A DNA stretch of 64,000 nt from Sisyra terminalis (taxonomy: Eukaryota > Arthropoda > Insecta > Neuroptera > Sisyridae), in the NCBI GenBank assembly GCA_958496175.1, contig OY292278.1, positions 310,001 to 374,000 on the forward strand, in the 5' to 3' direction. Under the pieces are notes generated by a model. That model made no database searches, was not told where the DNA came from, and saw only the letters and a program-made list of their open reading frames with translations. A program made the translations under genes and the position numbers. Below, piece after piece: positions 26,542 to 41,222 of the stretch. The first letter of the stretch is position 1, and the number at the start of each line of letters is the position of its first letter.

Positions 26542-28216
26542 TTGCGGTTATTTTTGCGGATATTATTGCGGTTATTTTTGCGGATATTATTGCGGTTATT
26601 TTTGCGGATATCATTGCGGTTATTTTGCGGTAACATTTGCGGTTATTTTTGCGGATATTATTGCGGTTATTTTTGCGGATATCATTGCGGTTATTTTGCG
26701 GTAATATTTGCGGTTATTTTTGCGGATATTATTGCGGTTATTTGGCTGTAATATTTGCGGTTAATATTGCGGATATTATTGCGGTTATTTTTGCGGAAAT
26801 CATTGCGGTTATTTTGCTGTAATATTTGCGGTTAATTTTGCGGATATCATTGCGGTTATTTTTGCGGATATCAATGCGGTTATTTTGCGGTAATATTTGC
26901 GGTTATTTTTGCGGATATCATTTCGGTTATTTTTGCGGATATCATTGCGGTTATTTTGCTGTAATATTTGTGGTTAATTTTGCGGATATTATTGCGGTTA
27001 TTTTTGCGGATATCATTGCGGTTATTTTTGCGGATATCATTGCGGTTATTTTGCGTTGATATTTGCGGTTATTTTTGCGGATATCATTGCGGTTATTTTG
27101 CGGTAATATTTGCGGTTATTTTTGCGGATATTATTGCGGTTATTTTTGCGGATATTATTGCGGTTATTTTTGCGGATATCATTGCGGTTATTTTGCGGTA
27201 ATATTTGCGGTTATTTTTGCGGATATTATTGCGGTTATTTTGCTGTAATATTTGCGGTTATTTTTGCGGATATTATTGCGGTTATTTTTGCGGATATCAT
27301 TGCGGTTATATTTGCGGATAACATTGCGGTTATTTTGCGGTGATATTTGCGGTTATTTTTGCGGATATCATTGCGGTTATTTTTGCGGATATCATTGCGG
27401 TTATTTTGCGTTGATATTTGCGGTTATTTTTGCGGATATCATTGCGGTTATTTTGCGGTAATATTTGCGGTTATTTTTGCGGATATTATTGCGGTTATTT
27501 TTGCGGATATTATTGCGGTTATTTTTGCGGATATCATTGCGGTTATTTTGCGGTAACATTTGCGGTTATTTTTGCGGATATTATTGCGGTTATTTTTGCG
27601 GATATCATTGCGGTTATTTTGCGGTAATATTTGCGGTTATTTTTGCGGATATTATTGCGGTTATTTGGCTGTAATATTTGCGGTTAATTTTGCGGATATT
27701 ATTGCGGTTATTTTTGCGGAAATCATTGCGGTTATTTTGCTGTAATATTTGCGGTTAATTTTGCGGATATCATTGCGGTTATTTTTGCGGATATCAATGC
27801 GGTTATTTTGCGGTAATATTTGCGGTTATTTTTGCGGATATCATTTCGGTTATTTTTGCGGATATCATTGCGGTTATTTTGCTGTAATATTTGTGGTTAA
27901 TTTTGCGGATATTATTGCGGTTATTTTTGCGGATATCATTGCGGTTATTTTTGCGGATATCATTGCGGTTATTTTGCGTTGATATTTGCGGTTATTTTTG
28001 CGGATATCATTGCGGTTATTTTGCGGTAATATTTGCGGTTATTTTTGCGGATATTATTGCGGTTATTTTTGCGGATATTATTGCGGTTATTTTTGCGGAT
28101 ATCATTGCGGTTATTTTGCGGTAATATTTGCGGTTATTTTTGCGGATATTATTGCGGTTATTTTGCTGTAATATTTGCGGTTATTTTTGCGGATATTATT
28201 GCGGTTATTTTGCTGT
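26542..28216 (+). repeat. 923-bp-offset tandem duplication
   Basis: About 26542-27293 matches 27465-28216. Both copies share TTATTTGGCTGTAAT (near 26741 and 27664), ATCAATGCGG (near 26872 and 27795), ATCATTTCGG and GCGTTGATATT (near 27054 and 27977). One difference seen is GGTTAATATTGCGG near 26764 versus GGTTAATTTTGCGG near 27687. GCGTTGATATT also occurs at 27409 between the copies. Confidence 0.85.
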
Positions 28217-30206
28217 AATATTTGCGGTTAATTTGGCGGATATTATTGCGGTTATTTTTGCGGATATCATTGCGGTTATATTTGCGGATAACATTGCGGT
28301 TATTTTGCGGTGATATTTGCGGTTATTTTTGCGGATATCATTTCGGTTATTTTTGCGGATATCATTGCGGTTATTTTGCTGTAATATTTGTGGTTAATTT
28401 TGCGGATATTATTGCGGTTATTTTTGCGGATATCATTGCGGTTATTTTTGCGGATATTATTGCGGTTATTTTGCGGTGATATTTGCGGTTATTTTTGCGG
28501 ATATCATTGCGGTTATTTTGCGGTAATATTTGCGGTTATTTTTGCGGATATCATTGCGGTTATTTTTGCGGATATTATTGCGGTTATTTTTGCGGATATC
28601 ATTGCGGTTATTTTGCTGTAATATTTGTGGTTAATTTTGCGGATATTATTGCGGTTATTTTTGCGGATATCATTGCGGTTATTTTTGCGGATATCATTGC
28701 GGTTATTTTGCGGTAATATTTGCGGTTATTTTTGCGGATATTATTGCGGTTATTTTGCTGTAATATTTGCGGTTATTTTTGCGGATATTATTGCGGTTAT
28801 TTTGCTGTAATATTTGCGGTTAATTTGGCGGATATTATTGCGGTTATTTTTGCGGATATCATTGCGGTTATTTTTGCGGATATCATTGCGGTTATTTTGC
28901 GGTGATATTTGCGGTTATTTTTGCGGTTATTTAGCGGTGATTTTTGCGGTTATTTTTGCGGATATTATTGCGGTTATTTTGCGGTGATATTTGCGGTTAT
29001 TTTTGCGGATATCATTGCGGTTATTTTGCGGTAATATTAGCGGTTATTTTTGCGGATATCATTGCGGTAATTTTTGCGGATATTATTGCGGGAATTTTTG
29101 CGGATATCATTGCGGTTATTTTGCGGTAACATTTGCGGTTATTTTTGCGGATATTATTGCGGTTATTTTTGCGGAAATCATTGCGGTTATTTTGCGGTAA
29201 TATTTGCGGTTATTTTTGCGGATATTATTGCGGTTATTTTGCTGTAATATTTGCGGTTAATTTTGCGGATATTATTGCGGTTATTTTTGCGGATATCATT
29301 GCGGTTATATTGCTGTAATATTTGCGGTTAATTTTGCGGATATCATTGCGGTTTTTTTTGCGGATATCATTGCGGTTATTTTTGCGGATATCATTGCGGA
29401 TATTTTGCGGTGATATTTGCGGTTATTTTTGCGGATATCATTGCGGTTATTTTGCGGTTATATTTGCGGTTATTTTTGCGGATATCATTGCGGTTATTTT
29501 TGCGGATATTATTGCGGTTATTTTTGCGGATATCATTGCGGTTATTTTGCTGTAATATTTGCGGTTAATTTTGCGGATATCATTGCGGTTATTTTTGCGG
29601 ATATCATTGCGGTTATTTTGCGGTAATATTAGCGGTTATTTTTGCGGATATCATTGCGGTTATTTTTGCGGATATTATAGCGGTTATTTTTGCGGATATT
29701 ATTGCGGTTATTTTGCGGTAACATTTGCGGTTATTTTTGCGGATATTATTGCGGTTATTTTGCGGTGATATTTGCGGTTATTTTTGCGGATATCATTGCG
29801 GTTATTTTGCGGTAATATTTGCGGTTATTTTTGCGGATATCATTGCGGTTATTTTGCGGTAATATTTGCGGTTATTTTTGCGGATATTATTGCGGTTAGT
29901 TTGCTGTAATATTTGCGGTTAATTTTGCGGATATTATTGCGGTTATTTTTGCGGATATCATTGCGGTTATTTTGCTGTAATATTTGCGGTTAATTTTGCG
30001 GATATTATTGCGGTTATTTTTGCGGATATCATTGCGGTTATTTTTGCGGATATCATTGCTGTTATTTTGCGGTGATATTTGCGGTTATTTTTGCGGATAT
30101 CATTACGGTTATTTTGCGGTAATATTTGCGGTTATTTTTGCGGATATCATTGCGGTTATTTTTGCGGATATTATTGCGGTTATTTTTGCGGATATCATTG
30201 CGGTTA

Positions 30207-32174
30207 TTTTGCATTAATATTTGCGGTTAATTTTGCGGATATCATTGCGGATATTTTTGCGGATATCATTGCGGTTATTTTGCGGTAATATTTGCGGTTA
30301 TTTTTGCGGATATCATTGCGGTTATTTTGCGGTAATATTTGCGGTTATTTTAGCGGATATCATTGCGGTTATTTTGGCGGATATTATTGCGGTTATTTTT
30401 GCGGATATTATTGCGGTTATTTTTGCGGATATCATTGCGGTTATTTTGCGGTAACATTTGCGGTTATTTTTGCGGATATTATTGCGGTTATTTTTGCGGA
30501 TATCATTGCGGTTATTTTGCGGTAATATTTGCGGTTATTTTTGCGGATATTATTGCGGTTATTTTGCAGTAATATTTGCGGTTAATTTTGCGGATATTAT
30601 TGCGGTTAATTTTGCGAATATCATTGCGGTTATTTTGCTGTAATATTTGCGGATAATTTTGCGGATATTATTGCGGTTATTTTTGCGGATATCATTGCGG
30701 TTATTTTTGCGGATATTATTGCGGTTATTTTTGCGGATATTATTGCGGGAATTTTTGCGGATATCATTGCGGTTATTTTGCGGTAACATTTGCGGTTATT
30801 TTTGCGGATATTATTGCGGTTATTTTTGCGGAAATCATTGCGGTTATTTTGCGGTAATATTTGCGGTTATTTTTGCGGATATTATTGCGGTTATTTTGCA
30901 GTAATATTTGCGGTTAATTTTGCGGATATTATTGCGGTTATTTTTGCGGATATCATTGCGGTTATATTGCTGTAATATTTGCGGTTAATTTTGCGGATAT
31001 CATTGCGGTTTTTTTTGCGGATATCATTGCGGTTATTTTTGCGGATATCATTGCGGATATTTTGCGGTGATATTTGCGGTTATTTTTGCGGATATCATTG
31101 CGGTTATTTTGCGGTTATATTTGCGGTTATTTTTGCGGATATCATTGCGGTTATTTTGCGGTAATATTTGCGGTTATTTTTGCGGATATTATTGCGGTTA
31201 GTTTGCTGTAATATTTGCGGTTAATTTTGCATTAATATTTGCGGTTAATTTTGCGGATATCATTGCGGATATTTTTGCGGATATCATTGCGGTTATTTTG
31301 CGGTAATATTTGCGGTTATTTTTGCGGATATCATTGCGGTTATTTTGCGGTAATATTTGCGGTTATTTTAGCGGATATCATTGCGGTTATTTTGGCGGAT
31401 ATTATTGCGGTTATTTTTGCGGATATTATTGCGGTTATTTTTGCGGATATCATTGCGGTTATTTTGCGGTAACATTTGCGGTTATTTTTGCGGATATTAT
31501 TGCGGTTATTTTTGCGGATATCATTGCGGTTATTTTGCGGTAATATTTGCGGTTATTTTTGCGGATATTATTGCGGTTATTTTGCAGTAATATTTGCGGT
31601 TAATTTTGCGGATATTATTGCGGTTAATTTTGCGGATATCATTGCGGTTATTTTGCTGTAATATTTGCGGATAATTTTGCGGATATTATTGCGGTTATTT
31701 TTGCGGATATCATTGCGGTTATTTTTGCGGATATTATTGCGGTTATTTTTGCGGATATTATTGCGGGAATTTTTGCGGATATCATTGCGGTTATTTTGCG
31801 GTAACATTTGCGGTTATTTTTGCGGATATTATTGCGGTTATTTTTGCGGAAATCATTGCGGTTATTTTGCGGTAATATTTGCGGTTATTTTTGCGGATAT
31901 TATTGCGGTTATTTTGCAGTAATATTTGCGGTTAATTTTGCGGATATTATTGCGGTTATTTTTGCGGATATCATTGCGGTTATATTGCTGTAATATTTGC
32001 GGTTAATTTTGCGGATATCATTGCGGTTTTTTTTGCGGATATCATTGCGGTTATTTTTGCGGATATCATTGCGGATATTTTGCGGTGATATTTGCGGTTA
32101 TTTTTGCGGATATCATTGCGGTTATTTTGCGGTTATATTTGCGGTTATTTTTGCGGATATCATTGCGGTTATTT
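30207..32174 (+). repeat. 1,018-bp-offset tandem duplication
   Basis: 30207-31156 matches 31225-32174, about 950 bp, with one difference found: 30617 a versus 31635 g. Both copies begin at the rare TGCATTAATATT element (30209, 31227). In the second copy it is preceded by TGCTGTAATATTTGCGGTTAATTTT, so two TTAATTTT elements meet at 31219-31248, marking the join. Other shared markers are TTATTTTAGCGG, GCAGTAATATT, GGATAATTTTGCGG and GCGGGAATTTTTGCGG. Related copies lie at 44.3 kb and 46.65 kb. Confidence 0.9.
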
Positions 32175-32508
32175 TTGCGGATATTATTGCGGTTATTTTT
32201 GCGGATATCATTGCGGTTATTTTGCTGTAATATTTGCGGTTAATTTTGCGGATATCATTGCGGTTATTTTTGCGGATATCATTGCGGTTATTTTGCGGTA
32301 ATATTAGCGGTTATTTTTGCGGATATCATTGCGGTTATTTTTGCGGATATTATAGCGGTTATTTTTGCGGATATTATTGCGGTTATTTTGCGGTAACATT
32401 TGCGGTTATTTTTGCGGATATTATTGCGGTTATTTTGCGGTGATATTTGCGGTTATTTTTGCGGATATCATTGCGGTTATTTTGCGGTAATATTTGCGGT
32501 TATTTTTG

Positions 32509-34124
32509 CGGATATCATTGCGGTTATTTTGCGGTAATATTTGCGGTTATTTTTGCGGATATTATTGCGGTTATTTTGCTGTAATATTTGCGGTTAATTT
32601 TGCGGATATAATTGCGGTTATTTTTGCGGATATTATTGCGGTTATTTTTGCGGATATCATTGCGGTTATTTTGCTGTAATATTTGCGGTTAATTTTGCGG
32701 ATATCATTGCGGTTATTTTTGCGGATATCATTGCGGTTATTTTGCGGTAATATTAGCGGTTATTTTTGCGGATATCAATGCCGTTATTTTTGCGGATATT
32801 ATTGCGGGAATTTTTGCGGATATCATTGCGGTTATTTTGCGGTAACATTTGCGGTTATTTTTGCGGATATTATTGCGGTTATTTTTGCGGAAATCATTGC
32901 GGTTATTTTGCGGTAATATTAGCGGTTATTTTTGCGGATATTATTGCGGTTATTTTGCTGTAATATTTGCGGTTAATTTTGCGGATATTATTGCGGTTAT
33001 TTTTGCGGATATCATTGCGGTTATTTTGCTGTAATATTTGCGGTTAATTTGGCGGATATTATTGCGGTTATTTTTGCGGATATCATTGCGGTTATTTTTG
33101 CGGATAACATTGCGGTTATTTTGCGGTGATATTTGCGGTTATTTTTGCGGATATCATTGCGGTTATTTTGCGGTAATATTTGCGGTTATTTTTGCGGATA
33201 TCATTGCGGTTATTTTTGCGGATATTATTGCGGTTATTTTTGCGGATATTATTGCGGTTATTTTGGCGGATATCATTGCGGTTATTTTGCGGTAATATTT
33301 GCGGTTATTTTTGCGGATATTATTGCGGTTATTTTGCTGTAATATTTGCGGTTAATTTTGCGGATATAATTGCGGTTATTTTTGCGGATATTATTGCGGT
33401 TATTTTTGCGGATATCATTGCGGTTATTTTGCTGTAATATTTGCGGTTAATTTTGCGGATATCATTGCGGTTATTTTTGCGGATATCATTGCGGTTATTT
33501 TGCGGTAATATTAGCGGTTATTTTTGCGGATATCAATGCCGTTATTTTTGCGGATATTATTGCGGGAATTTTTGCGGATATCATTGCGGTTATTTTGCGG
33601 TAACATTTGCGGTTATTTTTGCGGATATTATTGCGGTTATTTTTGCGGAAATCATTGCGGTTATTTTGCGGTAATATTTGCGGTTATTTTTGCGGATATT
33701 ATTGCGGTTATTTTGCTGTAATATTTGCGGTTAATTTTGCGGATATTATTGCGGTTATTTTTGCGGATATCATTGCGGTTATTTTGCTGTAATATTTGCG
33801 GTTAATTTGGCGGATATTATTGCGGTTATTTTTGCGGATATCATTGCGGTTATTTTTGCGGATAACATTGCGGTTATTTTGCGGTGATATTTGCGGTTAT
33901 TTTTGCGGATATCATTGCGGTTATTTTGCGGTAATATTTGCGGTTATTTTTGCGGATATCATTGCGGTTATTTTTGCGGATATTATTGCGGTTATTTTTG
34001 CGGATATTATTGCGGTTATTTTGGCGGATATCATTGCGGTTATTTTGCGGTAATATTTGCGGTTATTTTTGCGGATATTATTGCGGTTATTTTGCTGTAA
34101 TATTTGCGGTTAATTTTGCGGATA
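32509..34124 (+). repeat. 758-bp HOR, about 2.1 tandem copies
   Basis: 32509-33366 matches 33267-34124. The differences found are 32921 a versus 33679 t (TTAGCGG against TTTGCGG) and, at the right edge, GGATATAATT near 33367 against GGATATCATT. Shared markers are TATCAATGCCG, GCGGGAATTTTTGCGG, TTAATTTGGCGG and GCGGATAACATT. A copy of 32494-33437 is present at 47493-48436 (offset 14,999). Confidence 0.87.
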
Positions 34125-34573
34125 TCATTGCGGTTATTTTTGCGGATATTATTGCGGTTATTTTTGCGGAAATCATTGCGGTTATTTTGCGGTGATATTT
34201 GCGGTTATTTTTGCGGATATCATTGCGGTTATTTTGCGGTAACATTTGCGGTTATTTTTGCGGATATTATTGCGGTTATTTTTGCCGATATCATTGCGGT
34301 TATTTTGCGGTAATATTTGCGGTTATTTTTGCGGATATTATTGCGGTTATTTTGCTGTAATATTTGCGGTTAATTTTGCGGATATCATTGCGGTTATTTT
34401 TGCGGATATTATTGCGGTTATTTTTGCGGAAATCATTGCGGTTATTTTGCGGTGATATTTGCGGTTATTTTTGCGGATATCATTGCGGTTATTTTTGCGG
34501 ATATCATTGCGGTTATTTTGCGGTGATATTTGCGGTTATTTTTGCGGATATCATTGCGGTTAATTTGCGGTAA
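34104..34573 (+). repeat. 260-bp unit doublet, occurrence 2 of 6
   Basis: The units start at 34104 and 34364, 8,059 bp from occurrence 1. The match extends right to the TTATTTGGCTG variant near 34800. Downstream it differs by GCGGGTATT near 34828, a change shared with the 48.8 kb, 56.8 kb and 60.6 kb segments but not with 26.7 kb. Confidence 0.82.
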
Positions 34574-37500
34574 TATTTGCGGTTATGTTTGCGGATATCA
34601 TTGCGGTTATTTTTGCGGATATTATTGCGGTTATTTTTGCGGATATTATTGCGGTTATTTTTGCGGATATCATTGCGGTTATTTTGCGGTAACATTTGCG
34701 GTTATTTTTGCGGATATTATTGCGGTTATTTTTGCGGATATCATTGCGGTTATTTTGCGGTAATATTTGCGGTTATTTTTGCGGATATTATTGCGGTTAT
34801 TTGGCTGTAATATTTGCGGTTAATTTTGCGGGTATTATTGCGGTTATTTTTGCGGAAATCATTGCGGTTATTTTGCTGTAATATTTGCGGTTAATTTTGC
34901 GGATATCATTGCGGTTATTTTGGCGGATATCATTGCGGTTATTTTGCGGTAATATTTGCGGTTATTTTTGCGGATATCATTTCGGTTATTTTTGCGGATA
35001 TCATTGCGGTTATTTTGCTGTAATATTTGTGGTTAATTTTGCGGATATTATTGCGGTTATTTTTGCGGATATCATTGCGGTTATTTTTGCGGATATCATT
35101 GCGGTTATTTTGCGGTGATATTTGCGGTTATTTTTGCGGATATCATTGCGGTTATTTTGCGGTAATATTTGCGGTTATTTTTGCGGATATTATTGCGGTT
35201 ATTTTTGCGGATATTATTGCGGTTATTTTTGCGGATATCATTGCGGTTATTTTGCTGTAATATTTGTGGTTAATTTTGCGGATATTATTGCGGTTATTTT
35301 TGCGGATATCATTGCGGTTATTTTTGCGGATAACATTGCGGTTATTTTGCGGTGATATTTGCGGTTATTTTTGCGGATATCATTGCGGTTATTTTGCGGT
35401 AATATTTGCGGTTATTTTTGCGGATATCATTGCGGTTATTTTTGCGGATATTATTGCGGTTATTTTTGCGGATATTATTGCGGTTATTTTTGCGGATATC
35501 ATTGCGGTTATTTTTGCGGATAACATTGCGGTTATTTTGCGGTGATATTTGCGGTTATTTTTGCGGATATCATTGCGGTTATTTTGCGGTGATATTTGCG
35601 GTTATTTTTGCGGATATCATTTCGGTTATTTTTGCGGATATCATTGCGGTTATTTTGCTGACATATTTGTTGTTAATTTTGCGGATATTATTGCGGTTAT
35701 TTTTGCGGATATCGTTGCGGTTATTTTTGCGGATATCATTGTGGTTATTTTGCGGTGATATTTGCGGTTATTTTTGCGGATATCATTGCGGTTATTTTGC
35801 GGTAATATTTGCGGTTATTTTTGCGGATATCATTGCGGTTATTTTTGCGGATATTATTGCGGTTATTTTTGCGGATATCATTGCGGTTATTTTGCTGTAA
35901 TATTTGTGGTTAATTTTGCGAATATTATTGCGGTTATTTTTGCGGATATCATTGCGGTTATTTTTGCGGATATCATTGCGGTTATTTTGCGGTAATATTT
36001 GCGGTTATTTTTGCGGATATTATTGCGGTTATTTTGCTGTAATATTTGCGGTTATTTTTGCGGATATTATTGCGGTTATTTTGCTGTAATATTTGCGGTT
36101 AATTTGGCGGATATTATTGCGGTTATTTTTGCGGATATCATTGCGGTTATTTTTGCGGATATCATTGCGGTTATTTTGCGGTGATATTTGCGGTTATTTT
36201 TGCGGATATCATTGCGGTTATTTTGCGGTGATATTTGCGGTTATTTTTGCGGATATTATTGCGGTTATTTTGCGGTGATATTTGCGGTTATTTTTGCGGA
36301 TATCATTGCGGTTATTTTGCGGTAATATTTGCGGTTATTTTTGCAGATATCATTGCGGTTATTTTGCGGTAATATTTGCGGTTATTTTTGCGGATATTAT
36401 TGCGGTTATTTTGCTGTAATATTTGCGGTTAATTTTGCGGATATTATTGCGGTTATTTTTGCGGATATTATTGCGGTTATATTTGCGGATATCATTGCGG
36501 TTATTTTGCTGTAATATTTGCGGTTAATTTTGCGGATATCATTGCGGTTATTTTTGCGGATATCATTGCGGTTATTTTGCGGTAATATTAGCGGTTATTT
36601 TTGCGGATATCATTGCGGTTATTTTTGCGGATATTATTGCGGGAATTTTTGCGGATATCATTGCGGTTATTTTGCGGTAACATTTGCGGTTATTTTTGCG
36701 GATATTATTGCGGTTATTTTTGCGGAAATCATTGCGGTTATTTTGCGGTAATATTTGCGGTTATTTTTGCGGATATTATTGCGGTTATTTTGCTGTAATA
36801 TTTGCGGTTAATTTTGCGGATATTATTGCGGTTATTTTTGCGGATATCATTGCGGTTATTTTGCTGTAATATTTGCGGTTAATTTGGCGGATACTATTGC
36901 GGTTATTTTGCGGTGATATTTGCGGTTATTTTTGCGGATATCATTGCGGTTATTTTGCGGTGATATTTGCGGTTATTTTTGCGGATATCATTGCGGTTAT
37001 TTTGCGGTAATATTTGCGGTTATTTTTGCGGATATCATTGCGGTTATTTTTGCGGATATTATTGCGGTTATTTTTGCGGATATTATTGCGGTTATTTTGG
37101 CGGATATCATTGCGGTTATTTTGCGGTAACATTTGCGGTTATTTTTGCGTATATTATTGCGGATATTTTTGCGGATATCATTGCGGTTATTTTGCGGTAA
37201 TATTTGCGGTTATTTTTGCGGATATTATTGCGGTTATTTTGCTGTAATATTTGCGGTTAATTTTGCGGATATCATTGCGGTTATTTTTGCGGATATTATT
37301 GCGGTTATTTTTGCGGAAATCATTGCGGTTATTTTGCGGTGATATTTGCGGTTATTTTTGCGGATATCATTGCGGTTATTTTTGCGGATATCATTGCGGT
37401 TATTTTGCGGTGATATTTGCGGTTATTTTTGCGGATATCATTGCGGTTATTTTGCGGTAATATTTGCGGTTATTTTTGCGGATATCATTGCGGTTATTTT

Positions 37501-40500
37501 TGCGGATATTATTGCGGTTATTTTTGCGGATATCATTGCGGTTATTTTGCTGTAATATTTGCGGTTATTTTTTGCGGATATCATTGCGGTTATTTTGCGG
37601 TAACATTTGCGGTTATTTTTGCGGATATTATTGCGGTTATTTTTGCGGATATTATTGCGGTTATTTTTGCGGATATCATTGCGGTTATATTGCGGTAACA
37701 TTTGCGGTTATTTTTGCGGATATTATTGCGGTTATTTTTGCGGATATCATTGCGGTTATTTTGCGGTAATATTTGCGGTTATTTTTGCGGATATTATTGC
37801 GGTTATTTTGCTGTAATATTTGCGGTTTATTTTGCGGATATTATTGCGGTTATTTTTGCGGAAATCATTGCGGTTATTTTGCTGTAATATTTGCGGTTAA
37901 TTTTGCGGATATCATTGCGGTTATTTTTGCGGATATCATTGCGGTTATTTTGCGGTAATATTTGCGGTTATTTTTGCGGCTATCATTTCGGTTATTTTTG
38001 CGGATATCATTGCGGTTATTTTGCTGTAATATTTGTGGTTAATTTTGCGGATATTATTGCGGTTATTTTTGCGGATATCATTGCGGTTATTTTTGCGGAT
38101 ATCATTGCGGTTATTTTGCGGTGATACTTGCGGTTATTTTTGCGGATATCATTGCGGTTATTTTGCGGTGATATTTGCGGTTATTTTTGCGGATATCATT
38201 GCGGTTATTTTGCGGTAATATTTGCGGTTATTTTTGCGGATATCATTGCGGTTATTTTTGCGGATATTATTGCGGTTATTGTTGCGGATATCATTGCGGT
38301 TATATTGCTGTAATATTTGCGGTTAATTTTGCGGATATCATTGCGGTTATTTTTGCGGATATCAATGCGGTTATTTTGCGGTAATATTTGCGGTTATTTT
38401 TGCGGATATCATTTCGGTTATTTTTGCGGATATCATTGCGGTTATTTTGCTGTAATATTTGTGGTTAATTTTGCGGATATTATTGCGGTTATTTTTGCGG
38501 ATATCATTGCGGTTATTTTTGCGGATATCATTGCGGTTATTTTGCGGTGATATTTGCGGTTATTTTTGCGGATATCATTGCGGTTATTTTTGCGGATATT
38601 ATTGCGGTTATTTTTGCGGATATTATTGCGGTTATTTTTGCGGATATCATTGCGGTTATTTTGCGGTAACATTTGCGGTTATTTTGGCGGATATTATTGC
38701 GGTTATTTTTGCGGATATCATTGCGGATATTTTGCGGTGATATTTGCGGTTATTTTTGCGGATATCATTGCGGTTATTTTGCGGTAATATTTGCGGTTAT
38801 TTTTGCGGATATTATTGCGGTTATTTTAGCGGATATCATTGCGGTTATTTTGCGGTGATATTTGCGGTTATTTTTGCGGATATCATTGCGGTAATATTTG
38901 CGGTTATTTTTGCGGTTATCATTGCGGTTATTTTTGCGGATATCATTGCGGTTATTTTTGCGGATATTATTGCGGTTATTTTTGCGGAAATCATTGCGGT
39001 TATTTTGCGGTAACATTTGCGGTTATTTTTGCGGATATTATTGCGGTTATTTTTGCGGATATCATTGCGGTTATTTTGCGGTAACATTTGCGGTTATTTT
39101 GCTGTAATATTTGCGGTTAATTTTGCGGATATTATTGCGGTTATTTTTGCGGATATCATTGCGGTTATTTTGCGGTGATATTTGCGGTTATTTTTGCGGA
39201 TATCATTGCGGTAATATTTGCGGTTATTTTTGCGGTTATTTTTGCGGATATCATTGCGGTTATTTTTGCGGATATTATTGCGGTTATTTTTGCGGATATC
39301 ATTGCGGTTATTTTGCGGTAACATTTGCGGTTATTTTTGCGGATATTATTGCGGTTATTTTTGCGGATATTATTGCGGTTATTTTTGCGGATATCATTGC
39401 GGTTATATTGCGGTAACATTTGCGGTTATTTTTGCGGATATTATTGCGGTTATTTTTGCGGATATCATTGCGGTTATTTTGCGGTAATATTTGCGGTTAT
39501 TTTTGCGGATATTATTGCGGTTATTTTGCTGTAATATTTGCGGTTAATTTTGCGGATATTATTGCGGTTATTTTTGCGGATATCATTGCGGTTATTTTGC
39601 TGTAATATTTGCGGTTAATTTTGCGGATATTATTGCGGTTATTTTTGCGGATATCATTGCGGTTAATTTTGCGGATATCATTGCTGTTATTTTGCGGTGA
39701 TATTTGCGGTTATTTTTGCGGATATCATTACGGTTATTTTGCGGTAATATTTGCGGTTATTTTTGCGGATATCATTGCGGTTATTTTTGCGGATATTATT
39801 GCGGTTATTCTTGCGGATATCATTGCGGTTATTTTTGCGGATATCATTGCGGTTATTTTGCGGTAATATTTGCGGTTATTTTTGCGGATATCATTGCGGT
39901 TATTTTGCGGTAATATTTGCGGTTATTTTTGCGGATATCATTGCGGTTATTTTTGCGGATATTATTGCGGTTATTTTTGCGGATATTAATGCGGTTATTT
40001 TTGCGGATATCATTGCGGTTATTTTGCGGTAACATTTGCGGTTATTTTAGCGGATATTATTGCGGTTATTTTTGCGGATATCATTGCGGTTATTTTGCGG
40101 TAATATTTGCGGTTATTTTTGCGGATATTATTGCGGTTATTTTTGCGGAAATCATTGCGGTTATTTTGCGGTAATATTTGCGGTTATTTTTGCGGATATC
40201 ATTGCGGTTATTTTGCTGTAATATTTGCGGTTAATTTTGCGGATATTATTGCGGTTAATTTTGCGGATATCATTGCGGTTATTTTGCTGTAATATTTGCG
40301 GTTAATTTTGCGGATATTCTTGCGGTTATTTTTGCGGATATCATTGCGGTTATTTTGCTGTAATATTTGCGGTTAATTTTGCGGATATCATTGCGGATAT
40401 TTTTGCGGATATCATTGCGGTTATTTTGCGGTAATATTAGCGGTTATTTTTGCGGATATCATTGCGGTTATTTTTGCGGATATTATTGCGGTTATTTTTG

Positions 40501-41222
40501 CGGATATTATTGCGGTTATTTTTGCGGATATCATTGCGGTTATTTTGCGGTAACATTTGCGGTTATTTTTGCGGATATTATTGCGGTTATTTTTGCGGAT
40601 ATCATTGCGGTTATTTTGCGGTAATATTTGCGGTTATTTTTGCGGATATTATTGCGGTTATTTTGCTGTAATATTTGCGGTTAATTTTGCGGATATCATT
40701 GCGGTTATTTTTGCGGATATTATTGCGGTTATTTTTGCGGATATCATTGCGGTTATTTTGCGGTGATATTTGCGGTTATTTTTGCGGATATCATTGCGGT
40801 TATTTTGCGGTAATATTTGCGGTTATTTTTGCGGATATCATTGCGGTTATTTTGCGGTAATATTTGCGGTTATTTTTGCGGATATCATTGCGGTTATTTT
40901 TGCGGATATTATTGCGGTTATTTTTGCGGATATTATTGCGGATATTTTGGCGGATATTATTGCGGTTATTTTGCGGTAATATTTGCGGTTATTTTTGCGG
41001 ATATCATTGCGGTTATTTTGCGGTAATATTTGCGGTTATTTTTGCGGATATCATTGCGGTTATTTTGCGGTAATATTTGCGGTTATTTTTGCGGATATCA
41101 TTGCGGTTATTTTGCGGTAACATTTGCGGTTATTTTTGCGGATATTATTGCGGTTATTTTTGCGGATATCATTGCGGTTATTTTGCGGTAATATTTGCGC
41201 TTATTTTTGCGGATATTATTGC

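Noticed and set aside
28910..28960. Possible inserted non-satellite sequence near GCGGTTATTTAGCGGTGATTTTTGCGG
   Set aside because: It can be explained by ordinary elements with substitutions and one skipped b element, so it is not foreign DNA.
35406..35900. 164-codon open frame, the longest in the window
   Set aside because: It comes from one mutated closing unit at 35659-35673. Its composition is the same repeat translation in successive frames.
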